Shown: positions 33,873-41,447 of the stretch, piece after piece
Position numbering within the stretch: the stretch's first letter is position 1
Layout of the letters: every line of letters starts with the position of its first letter
Origin: Paraburkholderia hiiakae
GTDB taxonomy: Bacteria; Pseudomonadota; Gammaproteobacteria; Burkholderiales; Burkholderiaceae
Length of the DNA stretch: 64,000 bases
NCBI RefSeq assembly: GCF_904848665.1
Contig: NZ_CAJHCQ010000008.1
Coordinates: 124,001 to 188,000 of the forward strand
Direction: 5' to 3'
Translations under genes and position numbers: made by a program
The notes under the pieces: model-generated
What the model saw: the letters and a program-made list of their open reading frames with translations, nothing else
The model's database searches: none
Told to the model about the DNA's origin: nothing

Positions 33873-34433
33873 TCAGACCGTCATGATCTCGGCTTCCTTC
33901 GTCTGCACGAGCTTGTCGATCTCGGCCACGAAGCGGTCAGTCAGCTTCTGGACTTCGTCGCTGCCACGGCGCTCGTCGTCTTCGGAAATTTCCTTGTCCT
34001 TTACGAGCTTCTTGAGCTGTTCGTTGGCGTCGCGACGCAGGTTACGCACGGCTACCTTCGCCGTTTCACCTTCGTTCTTGACGACCTTCGTGAGCTCCCT
34101 GCGGCGCTCTTCGGTGAGCGCGGGCATCGGCACGCGAATCAGGTCGCCGTGCGTGGCCGGGTTCAGGCCGAGATCCGACTCGCGGATCGCCTTTTCGATC
34201 ACCGGCACCATTTTCTTTTCCCACGCCTGAACGCCGATCGTGCGTGCGTCGACGAGCGTGAGGTTGGCGACTTGCGAGATAGGCACGGGCGAGCCGTAGT
34301 AGTCGACCTGGATGTGGTCGAGCAGACCGGTATGGGCACGGCCCGTGCGGATTTTCGCCAGATCGCTCTTGAACGAGTCGATCGAGCGCTGCATTTTCTG
34401 CTCGGCGCCCTTCTTGATGTCAGCCACAGCCAT
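33873..34433 (-). CDS. frr: Ribosome recycling factor
   Basis: A 186-residue protein that splits the post-termination ribosome with EF-G. It shows the RRF pattern: MQRSIDSFKSDLAKIRTGRAHTGLLDHI, QVDYYGSPVPISQVANLTL, and the C-terminal helix DEVQKLTDRFVAEIDKLVQTKEAEIMTV. It is downstream of pyrH, the near-universal order. Confidence 0.98.
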   Translation of the reverse strand: MAVADIKKGAEQKMQRSIDSFKSDLAKIRTGRAHTGLLDHIQVDYYGSPVPISQVANLTLVDARTIGVQAWEKKMVPVIEKAIRESDLGLNPATHGDLIRVPMPALTEERRRELTKVVKNEGETAKVAVRNLRRDANEQLKKLVKDKEISEDDERRGSDEVQKLTDRFVAEIDKLVQTKEAEIMTV

Positions 34434-34525
34434 TTTGATACCTCCGAACCTTCATAACGGAACAGGCCCGCCGGCGCGCTGATGGGCGGCGCGGCCCGTG
34501 TTCGAACCTCTCGTGAGACGAGAGT

Positions 34526-35242
34526 TTACACGTGGACGAGCGTCCCTTCGTCTTCACCCAGAACGATGCGCTTGAGTGCACCCGGCTTGACGATGGAAAA
34601 AACCCGGATCGGCAGCTTCTGGTCGCGGCACAGCGCGAACGCGGTGGCGTCCATCACCTGCAGGTTGCGGCCAATTGCCTCATCGAAGCTGATCGTCGAG
34701 TAGCGCGTGGCGGTGGGGTCCTTCTTCGGGTCGGCCGAGTAGACGCCGTCGACCTTGGTGGCCTTCAGCACGACTTCGGCACCGACTTCCGAGCCGCGCA
34801 GCGCAGCAGCCGTGTCGGTGGTGAAGAACGGGTTGCCCGTGCCCGCGGCGAAGATCACGACCTTGCCTTCTTCGAGCTGGCGGATCGCGCGGGGGCGGAT
34901 GTACGGTTCGACGACCTGGTCCATGCGCAATGCCGACTGCACGCGCGCCTCGATACCCGCATGACGCATGGCGTCCTGCAGCGCGAGCGCGTTCATCATC
35001 GTGGCGAGCATGCCCATGTAGTCGGCCGTTGCGCGGTCCATACCGGCTGCACCGCCCGCGACGCCGCGGAAAATGTTGCCGCCGCCGATCACGACTGCGA
35101 GCTGGGTGCCGAGACGCACGACCTCGGCCACGTCCGCCACCATACGTTCGATCGTGGCGCGATTGATGCCGAAGGCATCATCGCCCATCAGGGCTTCGCC
35201 GGAAAGTTTGAGCAGGACGCGTTTATAGGCGGGTGTGGGCAT
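34526..35242 (-). CDS. pyrH: UMP kinase
   Basis: A 238-residue hexameric kinase of the amino acid kinase family making UDP. It begins PAYKRVLLKLSGEALMGDDAFGI, with the GGGNIFRG phosphate loop and AAGTGNPFFTTDTAAALRG. It ends RVFSIVKPGALKRIVLGEDEGTLV, the usual terminus. The ATG at 35242 lacks a strong Shine-Dalgarno; an upstream TTG (35266) would add eight residues. A 253-nt gap separates it from tsf. Confidence 0.97.
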   Translation of the reverse strand: MPTPAYKRVLLKLSGEALMGDDAFGINRATIERMVADVAEVVRLGTQLAVVIGGGNIFRGVAGGAAGMDRATADYMGMLATMMNALALQDAMRHAGIEARVQSALRMDQVVEPYIRPRAIRQLEEGKVVIFAAGTGNPFFTTDTAAALRGSEVGAEVVLKATKVDGVYSADPKKDPTATRYSTISFDEAIGRNLQVMDATAFALCRDQKLPIRVFSIVKPGALKRIVLGEDEGTLVHV

Positions 35243-35454
35243 GGAGGTATCCAGGATCGCGCGCAAAGGGCAATAACTTGAAACTGTAGGGGTGAAATAC
35301 GGCTTCGGGCAAGCGCCGCCAGAAATAGCGAAGATTTCCGACGCCGCGCACGGCGGGGGACTACCATGCGCGTGGTCGCTACGCTGCCCGCCACGACGGA
35401 TTGCTCCGCCACGGCTTACAACTCAACAAACTGCGATGCTGCAATAACTGCGGT

Positions 35455-35485
35455 GCCGCCCGCCGCGTAACACGCGGCGGGCGGC
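35455..35485 (-). terminator. Strong hairpin after tsf
   Basis: A perfect 14-bp GC-rich stem (GCCGCCCGCCGCGT at 35455-35468, complement at 35472-35485) with a 3-nt loop, 10 nt beyond the tsf stop on the minus strand. There is no T-run, so it may be a transcript-stabilising end or a Rho-assisted stop before pyrH. Confidence 0.65.
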
Positions 35486-35495
35486 CTTACTGTCC

Positions 35496-36377
35496 TTATT
35501 GCTGCTTTGCAGCAGCAACTTGCGCGGCCACTTCGGCAGCGAAATCGTCCTGGCGCTTCTCGATGCCTTCGCCCACCACGAAGAGTGCGAACTTTTGCAC
35601 CGTCGTGCCAGCAGCCTTGAGCATCTGCTCGATCGTCTGCTTGTCGTTCTTAACGAACGGCTGGTTCAGGAGCGAGACTTCCTTCAGGTACTTCTGGACC
35701 GAACCTTCGACCATCTTCGCGACGATCTCAGCCGGCTTGCCCGACTCGGCAGCCTTCTGCTCGGCGATGCTGCGCTCCTTGGCGATCAGGTCGGCCGGAA
35801 CGTCGTCCGACGACAGCGAGACCGGCTTCATCGCGGCGATGTGCATCGCGACGTCCTTGCCCACTTGCTCGTCTGCGCCCGTGTACTCGACCAGCACGCC
35901 GATACGCGTACCGTGCAGGTATGCAGCCAGCTTGTTGGCGGTTTCGAAACGCGCGAAACGGCGGATCGAGAGGTTTTCGCCGATCTTGCCGACCAGCGCG
36001 AGGCGCACTGCGTCGACCGTCGAGCCGTCCAGCGGCAGCGCCGAGAGAGCCGCAACGTCAGCCGGGTTTTGCGTGGCGACCAGTTCGGCGATCTTCTTCG
36101 AGAAGCCGATGAAGTCGTCGTTCTTCGAGACGAAGTCGGTTTCGCAGTTCAGTTCGACGATCGCACCGTCGTTGCCGCCGATGAACGAAGCGATCACGCC
36201 TTCAGCCGTCACGCGCGAAGCGGCCTTGCTGGCCTTGTTGCCGAGCTTCACGCGCAGCAGTTCTTCAGCGCGCGCCAGGTCGCCGTCGGCTTCCGTCAGC
36301 GCCTTCTTGCATTCCATCATCGGCGCGTCGGTCTTCGCGCGCAGTTCTGCCACCATGCTTGCGGTAATTGCCGCCAT
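35496..36377 (-). CDS. tsf: Elongation factor Ts
   Basis: A 293-residue nucleotide exchange factor for EF-Tu. It starts MAAITASMVAELRAKTDAP followed by MMECKKALTEADGDLARAEELL, with the TDFV contact (NCETDFVSKNDDF) and C-terminal helices. Two ATG codons stand in tandem (36378-36380 and 36375-36377). The second is preferred because AAGGAG is better spaced and the product matches the family start. It is downstream of rpsB with an attenuator-like terminator in the spacer. Confidence 0.98.
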   Translation of the reverse strand: MAAITASMVAELRAKTDAPMMECKKALTEADGDLARAEELLRVKLGNKASKAASRVTAEGVIASFIGGNDGAIVELNCETDFVSKNDDFIGFSKKIAELVATQNPADVAALSALPLDGSTVDAVRLALVGKIGENLSIRRFARFETANKLAAYLHGTRIGVLVEYTGADEQVGKDVAMHIAAMKPVSLSSDDVPADLIAKERSIAEQKAAESGKPAEIVAKMVEGSVQKYLKEVSLLNQPFVKNDKQTIEQMLKAAGTTVQKFALFVVGEGIEKRQDDFAAEVAAQVAAAKQQ

Positions 36378-36535
36378 CATTCGCTCCTTGAGTCTGTCTG
36401 GTACACGCCGCCCGCCTTTCGACGCGGCCGGCAGAAATTCGTTTCCGTTTCCGCCTGCGGTGAAACGCTTTTTTACAGCTGCTTCTACAGGGCTACGGTG
36501 CCGCTCATATGAAGCGGCGACGAAAGTCGCGGCTT

Positions 36536-36567
36536 AAAAAAAAGGGGCCTATGGAAAGCCCCCTTTT
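36536..36567 (-). terminator. Terminator/attenuator between rpsB and tsf
   Basis: Read on the minus strand: AAAAGGGG, a 12-nt loop, CCCCTTTT and more T (8 T in all), starting 21 nt after the rpsB stop. A terminator at this site in the rpsB-tsf operon is consistent with partial readthrough setting the S2/EF-Ts ratio. Confidence 0.85.
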
Positions 36568-36587
36568 CTTGCCGGACACGGGGCAGC

Positions 36588-37343
36588 TTACGCCTCCGAA
36601 TTGACCTCGACGAACTCGTCGTCGCCGTCGTTGCCGCGCGCGGCCACAACCACGTCGTTGACCGCGTTCGCACGGCCTTCGAGGATCGCGTCAGCCACGC
36701 CTTGCGTGTAGAGCGCAACGGCCTTGCTCGCGTCGTCGTTGCCCGGGATCACGTAATCGATGCCTTCCGGCGAGTGGTTCGTATCGACCACGGCGATCAC
36801 GGGGATGCCCAGCTTGTTCGCTTCCGTCACGGCAATCTTGTGGTAGCCGACGTCGACCACGAAAATTGCGTCCGGAATGCCGCCCATGTCCTTCACGCCG
36901 CCGATCGACTTTTGCAGCTTGGCGATTTCGCGTTCGAACAGGAGGGCTTCCTTCTTGCTCATCTTCTCGAGCTCACCCGCTTCCACGGCTGTTTCCATGT
37001 CCTTCAGGCGCTTGATCGAAACCTTCAGCGTCTTGAAGTTGGTCAGCATGCCGCCGAGCCAGCGCGCGTTCACGAACGGCATACCAGCGCGGTTTGCCTC
37101 TTCAGCGATCGTGTCACGCGATTGACGCTTCGTGCCCACGAACAGGATCGTGCCGCGGTTCGATGCCAGTTGACGCACGTACTTCAGCGCGTCGTTGTAC
37201 ATCGGCAGCGTCTTTTCGAGGTTGATGATGTGAATCTTGTTGCGATGGCCGAAAATGAAGGGGGCCATCTTCGGGTTCCAGAAGCGCGTTTGGTGACCGA
37301 AATGGACACCGGCTTCCAGCATTTGGCGCATGGTAACTGCCAT
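36588..37343 (-). CDS. rpsB: Small ribosomal subunit protein S2
   Basis: A 251-residue protein of the 30S head. It begins MAVTMRQMLEAGVHFGHQTRFWNPKM, with YIFGHRNKIHIINLEKT-type sequence, the LGGMLTNFKTLK segment and the GIPVIAVVDTNHSPEGIDYVIPGNDDA nucleotide-like loop. The C-terminal 12 residues are acidic. It heads the rpsB-tsf operon and has a long leader. Confidence 0.98.
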   Translation of the reverse strand: MAVTMRQMLEAGVHFGHQTRFWNPKMAPFIFGHRNKIHIINLEKTLPMYNDALKYVRQLASNRGTILFVGTKRQSRDTIAEEANRAGMPFVNARWLGGMLTNFKTLKVSIKRLKDMETAVEAGELEKMSKKEALLFEREIAKLQKSIGGVKDMGGIPDAIFVVDVGYHKIAVTEANKLGIPVIAVVDTNHSPEGIDYVIPGNDDASKAVALYTQGVADAILEGRANAVNDVVVAARGNDGDDEFVEVNSEA

Positions 37344-37602
37344 GTTTCAATTCTCCGCTAGGGTTTGGGTCTGAAGCCGGCTGCCGTATCGGTGCGCCCC
37401 CCGTTTCCGGAGATCGACGCGTCCGACACCCTCGGTGCGCCGGCTTGCGAGTGTGCTGCCTGAAGAAGATGCTTCCGAATGTTCTTCGCGCACCCGCCAA
37501 AATACGTCCTTGGCAAAGCGCTCCGCGGCAACGGCGGATTCAGCCGCTCCCGGCAAAATTTCGAAGATGAATTCGAAAGATATGGAAGCGACTTAGCCGA
37601 AG

Positions 37603-37632
37603 AGTATAGCACGCAAACCGCCCCTTACTCAA
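37603..37632 (-). promoter_or_regulatory. rpsB: rpsB promoter
   Basis: On the minus strand TTGAGT (37627-37632), an 18-nt spacer and TATACT (37603-37608). The transcript would start near 37596 and have a leader of about 250 nt before the rpsB ATG. Confidence 0.65.
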
Positions 37633-37708
37633 GACAGCTATTACCCGCGGAATAGTGGCCGCGGGCGCGCCCGCGCCTTTTCAAAAGTCAGCGACCGCCC
37701 GCATTAGG

Positions 37709-37717
37709 TGCGATAAT
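37709..37717 (+). promoter_or_regulatory. map: Candidate extended -10 promoter of map
   Basis: TG-C-GATAAT, an extended -10 pattern, 32 nt upstream of the map ATG. There is no convincing -35, which is compatible with the extended -10 class. Confidence 0.42.
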
Positions 37718-37749
37718 TGAATATTCGACTGCATTTTCGGGCGCATACC

Positions 37750-38571
37750 ATGGCCATTTCGATCAAGAACGAACAAGACATCGCGCAAATGCGCGTCGCC
37801 TGCCGGCTGGCGAGCGAGGTGCTCGATTACATCACGCCGTTCGTCACCGCTGGCGTGACGACGGGCGAACTCGATCGCCTGTGCCACGAATACATGACCA
37901 ATGTGCAGGGCACGGTGCCCGCGCCGCTGAACTATCAGCCGCCCGGCTATCCGCCCTACCCGAAGGCGATCTGCACTTCCGTGAACGACGTGATCTGTCA
38001 CGGTATTCCGGGCGACAAGGCGCTGAAGAACGGCGACGCGCTCAATATCGACATCACCGTCATCAAGGAAGGCTATTTTGGCGACACGAGCCGCATGTTC
38101 ATCGTCGGCGAAGGCTCGATCCTCGCCAGGCGCCTCGTGCAGACCACGTATGAATGCATGTGGCTCGGCATCGACCAGGTGCGCCCAGGCGGCCATCTGG
38201 GCGACATCGGCCATGCCATCCAGCGCTACGCCGAAAGCCAGGGCTACAGCGTGGTGCGCGAATACTGCGGCCACGGCATCGGCACGGTGTTCCACGAAGA
38301 CCCGCAGGTGCTGCACTACGGCCGCCCCGGCACGGGCATCGAACTCGTACCCGGCATGATCTTCACCGTCGAGCCGATGATCAACGCCGGCCGCCGCGAC
38401 ATCCGCACCATGCCGGACCAATGGACCGTCAAGACGAAAGACCGTAGCCTGTCCGCGCAGTGGGAGCACACGGTGCTCGTGACCGAAACGGGCTACGAGG
38501 TCCTGACGGTCTCGGCGGGTACGCCCGCCAAGCCGGCTATCGTCGCGCAGATGGCGGGCACGACGGCCTGA
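37750..38571 (+). CDS. map: Methionine aminopeptidase type I
   Basis: A 273-residue two-metal enzyme removing the initiator Met. Metal ligands and catalytic residues are visible: DVICHGIPGD (His), NIDITVIKEGYFGDTSRMF (two Asp), GHGIGTVFHEDP (His), FTVEPMI (Glu) and WTVKTKDRSLSAQWEHTVLVTETG (Glu). Length is typical. The ATG at 37750 is the conserved start. It is divergent from rpsB, a very common arrangement, and 270 nt ahead of glnD. Confidence 0.97.
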   Translation: MAISIKNEQDIAQMRVACRLASEVLDYITPFVTAGVTTGELDRLCHEYMTNVQGTVPAPLNYQPPGYPPYPKAICTSVNDVICHGIPGDKALKNGDALNIDITVIKEGYFGDTSRMFIVGEGSILARRLVQTTYECMWLGIDQVRPGGHLGDIGHAIQRYAESQGYSVVREYCGHGIGTVFHEDPQVLHYGRPGTGIELVPGMIFTVEPMINAGRRDIRTMPDQWTVKTKDRSLSAQWEHTVLVTETGYEVLTVSAGTPAKPAIVAQMAGTTA

Positions 38572-38841
38572 CTGCCGTAAAAAGGTGCCGGGAAGCGCTT
38601 CGTGGCGCGATCCGGCGCAAAATGGACGTGCACGTAGAAAGCGTCCTGCGCCTCGGGCCGGTATGCCCAACGCGAGCGAGGCGCTGCACCCGGTCGCCGC
38701 CCGGCGCCAGCAGCACGATGGGGCAGCCTGCAAAGCAAACGACGCACTAGCCGACGAACCAACGCGGCCAGCCGCAAGCGCGAGGCCAGCCGCGCGCACG
38801 ACCGGCCGCCCGCCCAACCACGCCAGACACGACCCGAGCCC

Positions 38842-41421
38842 ATGAGCTTTCCCGCTGTCGCCGTTCCCGATACGTCGTCGCTGAAATCCGACTACAAGGC
38901 CGCCAAGGCCCAGTTGCTCGAGCGTTTCAAGACTGCGACCAATGTCGATTCGCTGATGCGCACCCTTGCCGGCACCACCGACGACACCTTGCGCAGCGCC
39001 TGGAACCTGTGCGAGTTGCCGGCCACGCTGGCGCTCGTGGCCGTGGGCGGTTTCGGGCGCGGCGAGCTCGCGCCCTGGTCCGACGTCGACATCCTCGTCC
39101 TGCTGCCGGACGCCGAGACGCTCACGCTGCTCGAAGAACGCATCGAGCGGTTCATCGGCCTCGCGTGGGATCTCGGACTCGATATCGGCAGCAGCGTGCG
39201 CAGCGTCTCGCAATGCCTCGAAGAAGCCGCCAACGACGTCACCGTGCGTACGTCGCTCCTCGAGGCGCGCCGCATCACGGGCAGCGCGACACTCTTCGAC
39301 GACTTCGCGCAGCGTTATCGCGACGCCATGGACCCGCGCGCGTTCTTCCAGGCGAAAGTGCTCGAAATGCGCCAGCGCCATGCGCGTTTCCAGGACACGC
39401 CCTACTCGCTCGAACCTAACGTCAAGGAAAGCCCCGGCGGCCTGCGCGACCTGCAGCTGATCCTCTGGATCACCGAAGCCGCCGCCTTCGGCAGCAGCTG
39501 GAAGGAACTGGACCAGCGCGGTCTGATCACCGGGCGCGAGGCGCGCGAACTACGCCGCAACGAGGCGTTTCTCAAGGCGCTGCGCGCGCGCCTGCACGTG
39601 ATCGCGGGGCGGCGCCAGGACATCCTCGTGTTCGACCTGCAGACGGCGGTGGCCGAAAGCTTCGGCTACAAGGCAAGCAGCGCGCGACGGGCGAGCGAGC
39701 AACTCATGCGCCGCTACTACTGGGCCGCGAAGGCGGTCACGCAGCTTTCCACTATCCTGATCCAGAACATCGAGGCGCAGCTCTTTCCGAGCACGAGCGG
39801 CATCACGCGCACGCTCTCCGAGCACTTCGTCGAGAAGCAGGGGATGCTGGAAATCGTCAGCGACGACGTGTTCGAACGCGAGCCGCACGCGATTCTCGAA
39901 GCGTTCCTGCTCTACGAGCAGGTGCCCGGCGTGAAGGGCCTGTCGGCGCGCACCCTGCGCGCGCTCTACAACGCGCGCGAGACCATGGACCAGCGCTGGC
40001 GCCGCGACCCGGAGAACCGCCGGCTCTTCATGGAGATCCTCAAGCAGCCGGCTGGCATCACGCACGCCATGCGGCTCATGAACCAGACGAGCGTGCTCGG
40101 ACGCTATCTGTTGAATTTCCGCCGCATCGTCGGGCAAATGCAGCACGACCTCTATCACGTCTACACGGTCGACCAGCACATCCTGATGGTGCTGCGCAAC
40201 ATGCGCCGCTTCGCCGTGGCCGAGCATGCGCACGAGTATCCGTTCTGCAGCCAGCTCATCGCCAACTTCGAGCGCCCTTGGGTGCTCTACGTCGCGGCGC
40301 TGTTCCACGACATCGCCAAGGGCCGCGGCGGCGACCACTCGCAGCTCGGCATGGCCGACGCGCGGCGCTTTTGCCGCGAGCACGACATTACGGGCGACGA
40401 CGCGGACCTGGTCGTCTGGCTCGTCCAGCAGCACCTGACGATGAGCCAGGTCGCCCAGAAGCAGGACATCACCGACCCCGAAGTCGTGAAACGCTTCGCC
40501 GAACTCGTCGGCACGGAGCGGCGTCTTTCGGCGCTCTACCTGCTGACGGTCGCCGACATTCGCGGCACGAGCCCGAAGGTCTGGAACAACTGGAAGGGCA
40601 AGCTGCTCGAAGACCTCTACCGCTCGACGCTCGCCGTGCTCGGCGGCGCCAAGCCCGACGCGCACTCGGAACTCAAGACGCGCCAGGAGTTGGCGCTCGC
40701 GCTGCTACGCCTCGAGACAGTGCCGGAGCACGCGCACCGCGCGCTCTGGGACAAGCTCGATGTGGGCTATTTCCTGCGCCACGACGCCGCCGACATCGCC
40801 TGGCAAACGCGCGTGCTTTACCGCCACGTCGAAGCGCCGGAGCCGGTCGTGCGCGCGCGCCCGTCGCCGATCGGCGAGGCGCTGCAGGTGCTCGTCTACG
40901 CGCAGGATCGTCCCGATCTCTTCGCGACGATGTGCGCGTACTTCGACCGCAGCGGACTTTCCGTGCTCGACGCGCGCGTGAGCACCACGCGCCACGGCTA
41001 TGCGCTCGATAACTTCATCGTCGCCCACACCGAGGGCGACGTGCACTATCGCGATATCGCGAATCTCGTCGAACAGGAACTCGCGGCGCGCCTGAAGGCG
41101 ACGGGCAATGCGCTGCCGGAGCCGTCGAAGGGCCGGCTCTCACGCCTGTCGCGCACCTTCCCGGTGACGCCGCGCGTCGACCTGCGGGCCGACGAGCGCG
41201 GCCAATACTACATCCTGTCCGTGTCGGCGAACGACCGGCCGGGCCTCCTCTATTCCATCGCGCGCGTGCTCGCGGAGCATCATGTCGGCGTCCATGCGGC
41301 GCGGATCAATACGCTCGGCGAACGTGTGGAAGACGTGTTTCTGCTCGACGGATCGGGACTTTCCGACAACCGCCAGCAGATTCACGTCGAAACCGAACTG
41401 CTGCGCGCGATCGCAGTGTGA
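38842..41421 (+). CDS. glnD: Bifunctional uridylyltransferase/uridylyl-removing enzyme GlnD
   Basis: An 859-residue nitrogen sensor that uridylylates PII when glutamine is low and removes UMP when it is high. Domains in order: nucleotidyltransferase with GGFGRGELAPWSDVDILVL (Asp81, Asp83), GlnE-like linker, HD hydrolase with the HDIAKGRGGDHS motif (from residue 489), and two C-terminal ACT domains (VLVYAQDRPDLFATMCAYF; LSVSANDRPGLLYSIARVL) that bind glutamine. Length is normal. The rluF-like gene follows after 26 nt. Confidence 0.97.
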   Translation: MSFPAVAVPDTSSLKSDYKAAKAQLLERFKTATNVDSLMRTLAGTTDDTLRSAWNLCELPATLALVAVGGFGRGELAPWSDVDILVLLPDAETLTLLEERIERFIGLAWDLGLDIGSSVRSVSQCLEEAANDVTVRTSLLEARRITGSATLFDDFAQRYRDAMDPRAFFQAKVLEMRQRHARFQDTPYSLEPNVKESPGGLRDLQLILWITEAAAFGSSWKELDQRGLITGREARELRRNEAFLKALRARLHVIAGRRQDILVFDLQTAVAESFGYKASSARRASEQLMRRYYWAAKAVTQLSTILIQNIEAQLFPSTSGITRTLSEHFVEKQGMLEIVSDDVFEREPHAILEAFLLYEQVPGVKGLSARTLRALYNARETMDQRWRRDPENRRLFMEILKQPAGITHAMRLMNQTSVLGRYLLNFRRIVGQMQHDLYHVYTVDQHILMVLRNMRRFAVAEHAHEYPFCSQLIANFERPWVLYVAALFHDIAKGRGGDHSQLGMADARRFCREHDITGDDADLVVWLVQQHLTMSQVAQKQDITDPEVVKRFAELVGTERRLSALYLLTVADIRGTSPKVWNNWKGKLLEDLYRSTLAVLGGAKPDAHSELKTRQELALALLRLETVPEHAHRALWDKLDVGYFLRHDAADIAWQTRVLYRHVEAPEPVVRARPSPIGEALQVLVYAQDRPDLFATMCAYFDRSGLSVLDARVSTTRHGYALDNFIVAHTEGDVHYRDIANLVEQELAARLKATGNALPEPSKGRLSRLSRTFPVTPRVDLRADERGQYYILSVSANDRPGLLYSIARVLAEHHVGVHAARINTLGERVEDVFLLDGSGLSDNRQQIHVETELLRAIAV

Positions 41422-41447
41422 ATGACCCAAGCGAAATACCCAGATCC

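Larger units (their letters stand above)
37344..37749. other. Divergent rpsB-map intergenic region
   Basis: 406 nt without a supported gene. The rpsB leader occupies roughly 37344-37597; in enterobacteria S2 represses its own mRNA through such a leader, but I cannot recognise the fold here. The rpsB promoter and a candidate map promoter lie in the right-hand part. Confidence 0.6.

Noticed and set aside
38572..38841. A gene in the map-glnD spacer
   Set aside because: Short open frames exist but are Arg/Ala-rich with no start signal; the spacer looks like unconstrained GC-rich DNA.
37681..39381. A 566-codon minus-strand frame across map and glnD
   Set aside because: Both plus-strand genes have complete catalytic motifs; the reverse frame spans their intergenic gap and is not conserved-looking.
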